From positions 682,001-746,000 of the forward strand of contig CAWFMO010000001.1 in the NCBI GenBank assembly GCA_963817065.1: a stretch of DNA of 64,000 nucleotides, in the 5' to 3' direction. Positions within the stretch are counted from its first letter, which is position 1, and each line of letters starts with the position of its first letter. Below, in pieces: positions 42,411 to 50,870 of the stretch. The stretch comes from CAWFMO01 sp963817065. Its GTDB lineage: Bacteria > Actinomycetota > Thermoleophilia > Solirubrobacterales > 70-9. A program made the translations under genes and the position numbers. Under the pieces are notes generated by a model. That model did no database searches. It was not told where the DNA came from and saw nothing but the letters and a program-made list of their open reading frames with translations.

Positions 42411-43865
42411 ATGATGACCACGGACAAAGAATTCATGGCCAAGCGATGGAACGCCCTGGCGCTGCTCTGCGCGGCGCAGTTCGTCGTCGTCCTCGACGCC
42501 TCGATCGTCAACGTGGCCCTGCCCTCGATCGGCGAGGCGCTCTCGTTCTCGAAGGAGAACCTCTCCTGGGTCGTCAACGCCTACGTCCTTACCTTCGGCG
42601 GCTTCCTGCTGCTCGGTGGGCGCGCGGCCGACCTGCTCGGGCGCCGGCGCGTGTTCATGGCAGGGCTGATCGTCGTCGCGGTCGCCTCGCTCGCCGCCGG
42701 GTTCGCCGCCAACGAGGGCCAGCTGATCGCGGCCCGCGCCGCCCAGGGCCTCGGCGCGGCGATCATCTCGCCCTCTGCGCTCTCGATCGTGACCACGATC
42801 TTCACCGACGGCTCCGAGCGCAACAAGGCGCTCGGGATCTGGGGCGCGGTCGCCGGCTCCGGCGGCGCGGTCGGCGTCCTGCTCGGCGGCGTGCTCACCG
42901 ACGGGCTCGGCTGGGAATGGGTGCTGTGGGTCAACGTCCCGGTCGCGCTGTTCGCGCTCTCGCTGACCCCGCGGCTGATCCCCGAGAGCCGGCTCACCGA
43001 GGGCGTGCGCTCGTTCGACGCGCTCGGCGCGTTCAGCGTCACCGCCGCGCTGACGGTGATGGTCTACGCGTTCGTCGACGCCGCCGACGCCGGCTGGGGC
43101 TCGACCCAGACGATCGGGCTGCTGGCGCTCTCGGCCGCGCTGTTGTTGGCCTTCGTCTTCGTCGAGCTGCGCTCGAAGGCGCCGCTGATGCCGTTCTCGA
43201 TCTTCCGCATCCGCACCCTGACCGGGGCGAACGCGGTCGGGTTGATGGTCGGCGCGTCGCTTTTCTCGATGTTCTTCTTCATCTCGCTCTACATGCAGCA
43301 GGTGCTCGGCTTCAGCGCGATCGAGGCCGGGCTCAGCTACCTGCCGCTCTCGGTCCTGATCATCGCCTCGGCTGGGATCGGCGGCCAGCTCGTGACCAAG
43401 GTCGGCTACAAGCCGGTGCTCGCGGCGGGGACGCTGTTCATCGTCGCCGGACTCGCCTGGTTCAGCCGCGTCTCGGTCGACGGCAGCTTCGCGGCCGACG
43501 TCCTCGGCCCATCGATGCTCGCCGCGGTCGGCCTCGGCTTCGCGTTCGTGACGACGACGATCGCCGCCGTCTCCGGGGTCGAGGAGAAGGAGTCAGGCCT
43601 CGCGAGCGGGTTGATCAACACCTCGCAGCAGATCGGCGGCGCGCTCGGGCTCGCGATCCTGGCGACGATCGCCAACTCGACCACCAACGACGCCTTCGCG
43701 AGCGGCGACGCGGCGCCGGAGGCGCTGACCGCCGGCTTCCAGGACGCGTTCCTCGGCGGCGCTGTGATCGCGGCGCTCGGCTTCGTGCTGACGATGGTCC
43801 TGATCCGCGGCCGCGACAGCCGCGCCCACGTCGAGCTCGGCTCCGAAGCTCAGGCCTCGGCTTAG
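42411..43865 (+). CDS. MFS multidrug exporter (DHA2/EmrB-QacA type)
   Basis: A 484-residue, 14-helix major facilitator exporter. ATG 42411 follows AAGGAG. 'FVVVLDASIVNVALPSIGEAL' is the DHA2 motif D1, 'LLGGRAADLLGRRRVFMAGL' motif A and 'AVAGSGGAVGVLLGGVLTDGLGWEWVLWVNVPV' motif C, which marks antiporters. The C-terminal helices extend to 'FVLTMVLIRGR'. It probably exports a hydrophobic toxicant by proton exchange under control of the divergent TetR. The following ~480 bases hold no intact gene. Confidence 0.93.
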   Translation: MMTTDKEFMAKRWNALALLCAAQFVVVLDASIVNVALPSIGEALSFSKENLSWVVNAYVLTFGGFLLLGGRAADLLGRRRVFMAGLIVVAVASLAAGFAANEGQLIAARAAQGLGAAIISPSALSIVTTIFTDGSERNKALGIWGAVAGSGGAVGVLLGGVLTDGLGWEWVLWVNVPVALFALSLTPRLIPESRLTEGVRSFDALGAFSVTAALTVMVYAFVDAADAGWGSTQTIGLLALSAALLLAFVFVELRSKAPLMPFSIFRIRTLTGANAVGLMVGASLFSMFFFISLYMQQVLGFSAIEAGLSYLPLSVLIIASAGIGGQLVTKVGYKPVLAAGTLFIVAGLAWFSRVSVDGSFAADVLGPSMLAAVGLGFAFVTTTIAAVSGVEEKESGLASGLINTSQQIGGALGLAILATIANSTTNDAFASGDAAPEALTAGFQDAFLGGAVIAALGFVLTMVLIRGRDSRAHVELGSEAQASA

Positions 43866-43930
43866 GAAGCGGGGGCGACGGCGAACAACGCCGCCGTCGC
43901 CCCGTACGCCGGCTCGGCGAGATCCGGGAG

Positions 43931-44323
43931 CCCCGCGGCGCCGCGGGTGCGCAGACACTCGCGGACGAGCTCGTCGATGCCGCCGGAGTGGAGTTCGAAG
44001 GCCGCGTCGGGGACCGGCTGCGGCTGACGATCCTCACGGGCCAGACGCCGCATCTGATCCCGTTCGCGCGCGACCTGCCGAACCTGCTCGGCGGTCTCTA
44101 CGAGGTTCAGCGCGGGGGCGACGCGGCGTCGTTCGTCAACCTGCCGCTCGCGCCGGCGGACTCGTTCGGCGCTCGTGCGGGCGGGGCAGCCGCGATCGCG
44201 CCGCTCGCGCGCCCGGCGGCGAAGAAGCGCGGGAAGTGCGCCCGCAAGCGCGGCGCGCGGAAGCGAAAGCGCGTCCTGCGCCGCAGGAAGTGCATGAAGC
44301 GCAAGCGCCACCCCCGCCGCTAG
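43931..44323 (+). pseudogene. Remnant 3' end of a tailed secreted protein
   Basis: This region (43866-44343) has no intact gene. One frame from about 43931 reads as protein-like: 'AQTLADELVDAAGVEFEGRVGDRLRLTIL' and 'HLIPFARDLPNLLGGLYEVQRGGDAASFVNLPLAP', ending in a Lys/Arg tail with two Cys ('GKCARKRGARKRKR', 'RRRKCMKRKRHPRR'). No start codon, signal peptide or ribosome site fits. A neighbouring frame just upstream ('ATANNAAVAPYAGSARSG') could be more of the same gene after a frameshift. I interpret it as the decayed C-terminus of a secreted protein; a small internal start (GTG near 43991) cannot be excluded. Confidence 0.5.
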
Positions 44324-44343
44324 GGGCTGCCATCCTTCGGCCG

Positions 44344-45186
44344 ATGAGGGCCGGGGCAAAGAGCTTGACGGCGGTGGCGCTGGCCGCCGCGACGCTGACC
44401 GGCGCGGCCTCAGAGTCCGTGGCGAAAACGCCCGCGGAGGGACCGCGGGCGCACTCGAGCATCATCGGCGGGCGGCCCGCCGACCCGGCCCGCTGGCCGT
44501 TCGCGGTCGCCCTGATGGGGCGCAACACGCTCTGCACCGGATCGGTGATCGCTCCGACCAAGGTCCTGACCGCCGCCCACTGCGTCGCCGAGCCCGAGCC
44601 GCGCAACGTGATCGCCAACCGCCCGACCCTCAGGAACGGGACGGTCGGAGAGGTGATCCCGGTCGCGAGCGTCGCCCTCCACCCGGACTACGCGACGCTC
44701 CGCACCCACGACCTCGCGGTCCTCACCCTGGCGAGCCCGACGACCGCGCCGCCGGTCACGCTCGCGACCCCGGCCGAGGAGGTCGCGGCGACGACTCCCC
44801 ACGCCGCGGTCAGGATCGCCGGATTCGGGCAGCGCAACCCATTCGACGAGGGCAGCCACCGGATCGGCGTCCTCAGCGCCGCGCAGGAGACGATCCGGAC
44901 CGCGTGCCGGCGCCTCTACCGGCGCAACTTCTCGGACCAGTCGATGATCTGCGCGCTCGGCAAGCCGTTCCCGCGCCTCGTCCTCAGCCGCTCGGCCTGC
45001 TTCGGCGACAGCGGCGGGCCGATGATCGCCGACCTCGAGTTCGGCCCGCGGCTGGTCGGGGTGGCGTCGTTCGTCGGCGGCCTGCGGCGCGGGCTTCGGG
45101 CTTCGATCAAATGCGGCTTCTGGAAGCTGCCGAACGTCTACACCCGGGTCTCCGACGCGCTGCCCTTCATCACCGCCAACCTCTGA
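44344..45186 (+). CDS. Secreted trypsin-like serine protease (S1), second copy
   Basis: A 280-residue exported protease. ATG 44344 gives 'RAGAKSLTAVALAAATLTGAASESVA', a signal peptide, then a short propeptide and 'IIGGRPADPARWPFAVAL' (activation site like chymotrypsin). The triad: His in 'VLTAAHC', Asp in 'HDLAVLTL', Ser in 'CFGDSGGP'. 'CGFWKLPNVYTRVSDALPFI' is the usual C-terminal helix. It is a paralogue of the protease at 38464-39282 on the opposite strand. Both lack the basic tail found on other exported enzymes here. Confidence 0.92.
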   Translation: MRAGAKSLTAVALAAATLTGAASESVAKTPAEGPRAHSSIIGGRPADPARWPFAVALMGRNTLCTGSVIAPTKVLTAAHCVAEPEPRNVIANRPTLRNGTVGEVIPVASVALHPDYATLRTHDLAVLTLASPTTAPPVTLATPAEEVAATTPHAAVRIAGFGQRNPFDEGSHRIGVLSAAQETIRTACRRLYRRNFSDQSMICALGKPFPRLVLSRSACFGDSGGPMIADLEFGPRLVGVASFVGGLRRGLRASIKCGFWKLPNVYTRVSDALPFITANL

Positions 45187-45197
45187 CGCGCGGGGCG

Positions 45198-45584
45198 CTA
45201 GCTCGGCAGGCAGATCAGGTGCAGGTCGCGGCGGATCCGCCGCGGCACCCCGCAGCCCCCGCCGTTGCCGACCGAGATCACGCGCCAGCGCTTGCGCTTG
45301 CCCTGGCCCTTGCTGTGGAGGCTGATGCTCTCGGGGTTGACCGTCGTCTCGCCGTTGGCGGTCGCGCGCAGGCGGACGACGGCCCAGCGCTTGTTCCTCG
45401 ACGAGACGGCGACCTTGAGCTCGCAGGTCCCCGGCGGATAGCGCTCGCAACTCAGGCCCTCGGACAGGATCGCGGCGCCGATCCCGGCCAGCTCGCCCTT
45501 CTTCGCCTCGCGGCTCGCACCGGCGCCCGCGACCGGGAGGGCGCAGGCGGCGATCGTGACGAGCGCAACGAACCGGAACCTCAT
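45198..45584 (-). CDS. Small secreted protein, unknown
   Basis: A 128-residue exported protein from ATG 45584. 'RFRFVALVTIAACALPVAGAGA' is the signal peptide. The mature ~100 residues are basic and contain four Cys ('LSCERYPPGTCELKVAVSSRNKRWAVVRLRA', 'GGGCGVPRRIRRDLHLICLPS'), likely two disulfides. The pattern resembles small Solirubrobacterales secreted proteins, but I cannot name a family. It converges with the second trypsin gene and is divergent from the kinase. Confidence 0.65.
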   Translation of the reverse strand: MRFRFVALVTIAACALPVAGAGASREAKKGELAGIGAAILSEGLSCERYPPGTCELKVAVSSRNKRWAVVRLRATANGETTVNPESISLHSKGQGKRKRWRVISVGNGGGCGVPRRIRRDLHLICLPS

Positions 45585-45644
45585 GCATGCGGTGTACCCG
45601 GGCGGCGCGCGAATAAGCGGCGCGATTGTGGGTACGAGCATCAA

Positions 45645-46919
45645 ATGGCGACGCTGACCACGCGGCTGGTGAGCGGGACTCGGCTTGGGCGCTACCGGTT
45701 GGAGCGGCTGCTGGGGACCGGCGGGATGGCCTCGGTTTGGTGCGCTCGCGACGAGCGCCTCGGCCGCACGGTCGCCGTCAAGGTGCTCTCCGAGACCCTC
45801 GCGCTCGACCGCGACTTCCTGCGCCGCTTCAACCGCGAGGCGAAGATCGCGGCGGGCCTCTCGCATCCGAACCTGGTCAAGGTCTTCGACTTCGAGGCCG
45901 GCGAGGACCGCCCCTATCTGGTCAGCGAGTACGTCGGGGGAGGGAACCTCGCCCAGCGGCTCGACGCGGGCGGGCGCCCAGGCGGGGAGCGGCTGGCGCG
46001 CGAGCTGCTCTCGGCGCTCGCCCACATCCACGCGGCGGGGGTCGTCCACCGCGACGTCAAGCCCGCCAACGTGCTGCTCGATCGCGAGGGGCGGGCGCGG
46101 CTGACCGACTTCGGGATCGCCCAGCCCGGCGACGCGACCGACTTCACCAAGACCGGCGAGGTGATCGGGACGCGCGGGTACATGGCGCCCGAGGTCGAGG
46201 CGGGCGACCGCGCGACCGAGCGCTCCGACCTCTATTCGGCAGGGGTCCTGCTCGAGGTCGTCCTCGCGCGCTCGCCGGCCCCGCGCATCGTTCCGCTCGT
46301 CCGCCGGTTGAAGGCCGAGGACGCCTGGGCGCGGCCGCGCTCGGCACAGGCCGCGCTCGACGAGCTCGAGGGCCGGCCCGCTCGCGAAGAGCGGACCGCG
46401 CCGACCGCCGTGATCGCGAGCCGACCGCCGGCGCCGACCGACGTGCGGCCGGCCGCGAGCCCGCGGCGCGCCCCCCGGCGCGGCAACCAGCGGGCCCTCG
46501 CCGTGCTCGGGATCCTGGCGCTCGCGGTGCTCAGCGGGCTGGGGCTCTCGCAGGTCCTCGGCGGCGGAGGCGGCGGCGAGGCGGCGCAGGGGGAGGCTTC
46601 GGCTCAGAGCGGCGCGCCGAAGGCGGCGAAGCCGAAGCCCGACCCCCAGCCCCCGCGGCCCGAGCCGACGCAGGAGGCGACGCCGCCGGCCGCACCGATC
46701 CCCACGCCGGCACCGGGGCCTGCGGAGACCCCGCCCACCGACCCCTGCGCGGCGATCGAGCAGCAGATCGGCTCTCAGCTCGAGGACGTGAAGGGACTCG
46801 GCCACATCGACAAGGAGATCCGCGACGCATTCAAGGACTGCGAGAAGTCGGGAGCGTTCGGCTTCGGCCCGGACGACGACAAGGGAGGCTGGCGCGGCGG
46901 GGGCGAGGAGGGCGACTGA
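45645..46919 (+). CDS. Receptor Ser/Thr protein kinase (PknB-like) with short C-lobe
   Basis: A 424-residue membrane kinase. Domain order: kinase (about 15-240), linker, one transmembrane helix (about 284-306), then a Pro/Ala-rich extracytoplasmic tail. Visible are the Gly-loop 'LLGTGGMASVW', Lys46 in 'VAVKVL', 'HRDVKPANVLLD', 'DFGIAQ' and 'GTRGYMAPE'. After 'RSDLYSAGVLLEVVL' it passes directly to 'APRIVPLVRRLKAEDAWARPRSAQAALDEL', lacking the ~30-40 residues around helix G present in PknB. The extracellular end has paired Cys ('DPCAAIEQQ...FKDCEKSG'). Partners are unknown. Confidence 0.88.
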   Translation: MATLTTRLVSGTRLGRYRLERLLGTGGMASVWCARDERLGRTVAVKVLSETLALDRDFLRRFNREAKIAAGLSHPNLVKVFDFEAGEDRPYLVSEYVGGGNLAQRLDAGGRPGGERLARELLSALAHIHAAGVVHRDVKPANVLLDREGRARLTDFGIAQPGDATDFTKTGEVIGTRGYMAPEVEAGDRATERSDLYSAGVLLEVVLARSPAPRIVPLVRRLKAEDAWARPRSAQAALDELEGRPAREERTAPTAVIASRPPAPTDVRPAASPRRAPRRGNQRALAVLGILALAVLSGLGLSQVLGGGGGGEAAQGEASAQSGAPKAAKPKPDPQPPRPEPTQEATPPAAPIPTPAPGPAETPPTDPCAAIEQQIGSQLEDVKGLGHIDKEIRDAFKDCEKSGAFGFGPDDDKGGWRGGGEEGD

Positions 46920-47147
46920 CTAGTCGCGCGCCTTGCGCCGGAACGGGTGCAGGGTCGCGTCGACGTCGTCGACCTTGTCGTTGATGCGCTCGACCTCGGC
47001 GCGCATCTTCTTGACCTCGTCGTCGAGGCTCTCGGCGTGGCGACGGATCGCGGCGAGGTTTTCGACCATCTGCGGCAGCGCCTGCATGCTGTCGGAGATC
47101 CGCCGAATGTCGCCGATCGCGCTCGTGATCTGACGCGGCACCTGCAC
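46920..47147 (-). CDS. Small coiled-coil protein
   Basis: A 75-residue charged helical protein from GTG 47147. 'ITSAIGDIRRISDSMQALPQMVENLAAIRRHAESLDDEVKKMRAEVERINDKVDDVDATLHPFRR' has heptad spacing over nearly its whole length. Similar short coiled-coil proteins occur near actinobacterial membrane genes, with unknown function. It starts 39 bases after the stop of the 157-residue membrane protein gene on the same strand. Confidence 0.55.
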   Translation of the reverse strand: MQVPRQITSAIGDIRRISDSMQALPQMVENLAAIRRHAESLDDEVKKMRAEVERINDKVDDVDATLHPFRRKARD

Positions 47148-47185
47148 GGCCCGGACCCTACCGGGCGGCCCGGCGATCAGGTGTC

Positions 47186-47659
47186 TTAGTGGACCAGGAC
47201 CTTCAGCGCCACGATCGCGAGCCCGAACCCGGCGGTGAGCAGGACCGCGAAGGTGGCTTTGAGCGGCGGCAGCTTCGAGCGCCGGGCGATGATCAGCCCC
47301 CAGACGACGAGCTGGGCGACCCCGAGGCCGATCGCGTACTCGACCGCGTGGTCGACCGAGAGCGCGTCGAACGCGCCCAGCGCGAGCACGATCAGCGCCG
47401 GCAGCGCGGCCTGGAGCATCGGCCACTCGGCGGCCACCGCCCGGGCCACCTGCTCGCGGTCGAGGTCGCCGGCCTGGTGCACGCGCTCGGCGACCAGGGC
47501 GGAGAAGATGTGGGCGGCCCAGAAGACCACCATCGTCGCGCCGACGCCGATCAGGATCGTGCCGGCGTCGGTGTCGTCGCCCTCGGAATAGGCGGCGATC
47601 ACCGAGGTGACGAGGATCTGGCCATAGATCGCGCCCGCGAGGTTGAACTCGCGATTCAC
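47186..47659 (-). CDS. Four-helix membrane protein, unknown
   Basis: A 157-residue protein with about four hydrophobic helices ('GAIYGQILVTSVIAAYSE', 'TILIGVGATMVVFWAAHIFSALVAERV', 'LPALIVLALGAFDAL', 'ATFAVLLTAGFGLAIVALKVLVH'). The motif 'VVFWAAHIFSALVAERV' recurs in actinobacterial proteins of this size, but I know no assigned function. The ATG at 47659 overlaps the stop of the lactate-oxidase-family gene by 4 bases. Confidence 0.7.
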   Translation of the reverse strand: MNREFNLAGAIYGQILVTSVIAAYSEGDDTDAGTILIGVGATMVVFWAAHIFSALVAERVHQAGDLDREQVARAVAAEWPMLQAALPALIVLALGAFDALSVDHAVEYAIGLGVAQLVVWGLIIARRSKLPPLKATFAVLLTAGFGLAIVALKVLVH

Positions 47660-48840
47660 GGACGCGGGCCGCCGGCGACCAGCGCCGAGCCGTCGACCTG
47701 GTCGACCGACGTGTAGCCGCTCAATGCCAGGGTCAGGTCGAGCTCGGCGAGCAGGCAGCGGAGCACGGTCTCGACGCCCGCCTGGCCGCCGAGCGCGAGG
47801 CCCCAGAGGTAGGGGCGCCCGACGAGCACCGCGTCGGCGCCGAGCGCCAGCGCCTTGAGGACGTCGGAGCCCGAGCGCACGCCGCTGTCGAGCAGGACCG
47901 AGAGCCGGTCGCCGGCGGCCTCGACGATCGGCCCCAGCGCGTCGAGCGAGGCGATCGCGCCGTCGACCTGGCGCCCGCCGTGGTTCGAGACGACGATCGC
48001 CTCGACCCCGCGCTCGGCGGCCTCGCGGGCGTCCTCGGGGTGGAGGATCCCCTTGAGCACGATCGGCAGCGAGGTCGTCTCGCGCAGCCAGTCGAGGTCG
48101 TCCCAGGTCAGCGACGGGTTGGAGAAGACGCCGAGGAAGTGCCCGATCGCGGCGCCGATGTCCTCCTCGGGCGGCTTCTCGAGCCCGTCGCGGAAGACCG
48201 GATCCGAGAGGTACTGGGCGATCCCGACGCCCTCGAGGAATGGCAGGTAAGCCTGCTCGAGGTCGCGGGGCTTCCAGCCCGGGACGAAGTTGTCGACCGT
48301 GAGCACGATCGCCGAGTGCCCGGAGCGCTCGGCGCGGGTGACGAAGCTCTCGGCGAGATCGCGGCGGTTGGGCCAGTAGAGCTGGAACCAGCGCGGCGAC
48401 CCGCCGCCGGCCTCGGCGATCTCCTCCATCGACGTCGCCGAGGCGCTGCTGGTGACGAACGGAAGCCCGAGCTCTGCGGCGGCCCGCACTGTGGCCAGCT
48501 CGCCGTCGTCGTCAACGAGCTTCTGGACCCCGATCGGGGCGAGCAGCAGCGGCGCCGGCATCTCGGTGCCGATCACGGTCGTGCTCAGGTCGCGCTCGGC
48601 GAGGTCACGGAGCACGCGCGGGACGATCCGCCAGCGCGCAAAGGCGGCGCGGTTCTCGCGCATCGTCTCGCCGCTGCCGGCGCCGCCGAAGACGTAGGCG
48701 ACGGCGCGCTCGTCGAGCGACTCGCGGGCGGCGCGCTCGAGGTCCGCCCAGTCGATCGGCAGGCTCGGCTTCTCGTCCGCGAACATCCCCTTCGCGAAGA
48801 TCTCGCGGTAGTAGTCGCCGTAGAGCGGCTTGGCCTCCAT
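47656..48840 (-). CDS. FMN-dependent alpha-hydroxy-acid oxidising enzyme
   Basis: A 394-residue TIM-barrel flavoenzyme of the lactate monooxygenase / glycolate oxidase family. 'APIGVQKLVDDDGELATVRAAAELGLPFVTSSASATS' (FMN site), 'WFQLYWPNRRDLAESFV', 'LPIVLKGILHPEDAREA' with the FMN Lys, and 'VVSNHGGRQVDGA' (catalytic His and Arg) are all present. The long segment 'AYLPFLEGVGIAQYLSDPVF' places it nearest lactate 2-monooxygenase. It oxidises an L-2-hydroxy acid; lactate is likely but unproven. It is coupled to the small membrane protein downstream. Confidence 0.9.
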   Translation of the reverse strand: MEAKPLYGDYYREIFAKGMFADEKPSLPIDWADLERAARESLDERAVAYVFGGAGSGETMRENRAAFARWRIVPRVLRDLAERDLSTTVIGTEMPAPLLLAPIGVQKLVDDDGELATVRAAAELGLPFVTSSASATSMEEIAEAGGGSPRWFQLYWPNRRDLAESFVTRAERSGHSAIVLTVDNFVPGWKPRDLEQAYLPFLEGVGIAQYLSDPVFRDGLEKPPEEDIGAAIGHFLGVFSNPSLTWDDLDWLRETTSLPIVLKGILHPEDAREAAERGVEAIVVSNHGGRQVDGAIASLDALGPIVEAAGDRLSVLLDSGVRSGSDVLKALALGADAVLVGRPYLWGLALGGQAGVETVLRCLLAELDLTLALSGYTSVDQVDGSALVAGGPRP

Positions 48841-48860
48841 CCCCCGAGACCATATTCAGA

Positions 48861-49061
48861 TCAGGCGGGAGCGCCGTCCTCTTCGTCGTCGTCGTCGGGG
48901 TTGACGGCGTCCTTGACCTTGTCGGCGACGTCGTCGACCTTCTCCTTGACGCTGGCCACGGCCTCGTCGACCTTGCCCTCGTCCTTGAGACCTTGGTCGT
49001 CGGTGAGGTCACCGGCGGCTTCCTTGACGCGGCCCTTCGCCTCGTCGAGCTTCTCTTCCAT
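48861..49061 (-). CDS. CsbD-family stress protein
   Basis: A 66-residue hydrophilic protein. ATG 49061 is preceded by AAAGGAGA. 'MEEKLDEAKGRVKEAAGDLTDDQGLKDEGKVDEA' is the CsbD consensus, followed by a second amphipathic helix and an acidic 'NPDDDDEEDGAPA' end. CsbD proteins are induced by general stress in many bacteria, and their molecular function is not settled. It is divergent from the TM protein at 49128. Confidence 0.85.
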   Translation of the reverse strand: MEEKLDEAKGRVKEAAGDLTDDQGLKDEGKVDEAVASVKEKVDDVADKVKDAVNPDDDDEEDGAPA

Positions 49062-49127
49062 TGCGTCTCCTTTCCTAGGGTTCGGCCAACGGTCTACCCG
49101 GTGCCCGGGGTGCGAAACTGGGCGCCC

Positions 49128-49490
49128 GTGGAGACCGTCCTCCTGATCCTGCTCCTTGTCCTCGTCGCGTTCGCGGTCGCGGCCGTGATCGGGGGGCTGC
49201 GCCTCTATCGCTCCGCCCGCGGCTGGGTCGAGCTGTTCAGGGGCGAGTCGCAGGAGGTCAAGCTGCGCGCGCTCGACCCGCCGCAGGGCTTCGTCTTCAA
49301 CCGCGAGGCGAAGCTGACCTTCGAGGTCCACGGCGAGGACGGCAGCACCAAGACGGTCGAGAAGGGGGTCCAGATCCCGATCCCGCAGGCGTTCCTGTGG
49401 CGGGTCGCCGGCCGGGTCCCGGGGCCGATCGGGCGGCTCGCCGACGGGGTCGAGCTGAACCGGAGCGTCCTGCGGCGGGGCGGTAAGTAG
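49128..49490 (+). CDS. Small single-pass membrane protein
   Basis: A 120-residue protein with one N-terminal helix ('ETVLLILLLVLVAFAVAAVIGGLRLY') and a basic, beta-like soluble part ('AREAKLTFEVHGEDGSTKTVEKGVQIPIPQAFLWRVAGRVP'). GTG 49128 places the helix at the extreme N-terminus; GTG 49110 is an equally possible start. No family is recognised. It precedes the SHOCT membrane protein by 9 bases and is probably co-transcribed. Confidence 0.6.
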   Translation: METVLLILLLVLVAFAVAAVIGGLRLYRSARGWVELFRGESQEVKLRALDPPQGFVFNREAKLTFEVHGEDGSTKTVEKGVQIPIPQAFLWRVAGRVPGPIGRLADGVELNRSVLRRGGK

Positions 49491-49499
49491 GCTCCGCGC

Positions 49500-50870
49500 A
49501 TGGGAGTTCCCGGACCGGAGGAGAAGAGGTTCAAGCTCACGGTCCGGGTGCTCGTCGTCCTCGCCTCGCTGCTCGCCTTCCTCTCGATCTTCACGACTTG
49601 GATCGACCGCCAGGCGCTCGACACCGACGAGTGGGTGGACACGAGCGGCCGGCTGCTCGAGGACGAGGTGATCTCGGACGCGATCGCCAACTACGCCGTC
49701 GACGAGCTCTACGACAACGTCGACGTCGCACGGCTGCTGCGCGACAGGCTGCCCGAGGACGTCAAGCCGCTCGCCGCGCCGGCGGCCGGCGGGCTGCGCG
49801 AGTTCGGGGTCACCGCCGCGAAGCGCGCGCTGCAGACGCCGCGCGTGCAGGCGACATGGCGCGACGCCAACCGCGCGACCCACGAGCAGCTGCTCGCGAT
49901 CCTCGAGGAGCGCAGCACGGCGGTGTCGACCGAGGACGGGGTCGTCACCCTCGACCTGCAACCGATCGTCGCGCAGCTCGCCGAGCGCATCGGGGTCGAC
50001 CGCGACGTCAGCGAGCGGCTGCCGCCCGACGTCGCGCGGCTCGAGATCGTCGAGGCGGACCAGCTCGACACCGCGCAGACGGTCACCAAGCTCGTCAAGG
50101 GCCTCGCGATCTTCTTCTCGATCGGCTCGCTGGCGCTCTTCGCGCTCGCCGCGTATCTCGCGCGCGGCAGGCGCTGGATCGCCGTCTTCGGCTACGGGCT
50201 GGGGCTGATCGCCGCAGGGGTCGCTGCGGTGGCGCTGCGCGGGGTCGGGGAGTCGCTCGCCGTCGACCAGCTCGCCAAGTCCGAAACCGCGAAGCCGGCG
50301 GCCGAGCACGCGTACGCGATCGGCACCGACTTGCTCTCGAGCATCGCGACAACCGTGATCGCCTATGGGGTCCTGTTCGTGATCGCCGCCTGGCTCGCCT
50401 CGCCGGCGGGCAGCGCCCGCGTCGTGCGCCGCGCGCTGGCGCCGAGCTTCCACCGCCGACCGGCGCTGAGCTGGGGGATCTTCGCCGGCCTCGTGCTGCT
50501 CTTCCTGATCCTCGACCCGCCCGGCTCGAGCCGCGAGCTCTACACGACCCTGGCCCTGATCGCGCTGATGGGGATCGGGATCGAGGCGCTCGAGCGCAAG
50601 GCGCGCAACGAGTTCCCCGACGCCGAGCCCGGGGAGTGGCGGGTGCAGATCGGGACCAAGATCCGCGAATGGGGCAGCGGCGGCGCGGAGAAGATGCGCT
50701 CGGCGATCAGCGAGATCGGCGACGGCCGCAACGAGGACGACGCGCGGCTCGAACGGCTCGAGAAGCTCGGCGACCTGAAGCAGCGCGGCATCCTCGACGA
50801 GGAGGAGTTCGCGGCCGAGAAGAAGCGTGTCCTCGCGGGCGCCGTCGAGAAGGCCGGCGACGAGCGCTAG
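49500..50870 (+). CDS. Membrane protein with C-terminal SHOCT domain
   Basis: A 456-residue protein: one N-terminal helix (about 14-32), a ~150-residue extracytoplasmic region, four more helices (about 200-365) and a cytosolic tail. The C-terminal 'RLERLEKLGDLKQRGILDEEEFAAEKKRVL' is a SHOCT domain, a short oligomerisation/peptide-binding module. The extracellular part ('DEWVDTSGRLLEDEVISDAIANYAVDELY') is seen in other actinobacterial proteins of unknown role. Its last 44 bases overlap the start of the FAD oxidoreductase gene. Confidence 0.8.
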   Translation: MGVPGPEEKRFKLTVRVLVVLASLLAFLSIFTTWIDRQALDTDEWVDTSGRLLEDEVISDAIANYAVDELYDNVDVARLLRDRLPEDVKPLAAPAAGGLREFGVTAAKRALQTPRVQATWRDANRATHEQLLAILEERSTAVSTEDGVVTLDLQPIVAQLAERIGVDRDVSERLPPDVARLEIVEADQLDTAQTVTKLVKGLAIFFSIGSLALFALAAYLARGRRWIAVFGYGLGLIAAGVAAVALRGVGESLAVDQLAKSETAKPAAEHAYAIGTDLLSSIATTVIAYGVLFVIAAWLASPAGSARVVRRALAPSFHRRPALSWGIFAGLVLLFLILDPPGSSRELYTTLALIALMGIGIEALERKARNEFPDAEPGEWRVQIGTKIREWGSGGAEKMRSAISEIGDGRNEDDARLERLEKLGDLKQRGILDEEEFAAEKKRVLAGAVEKAGDER

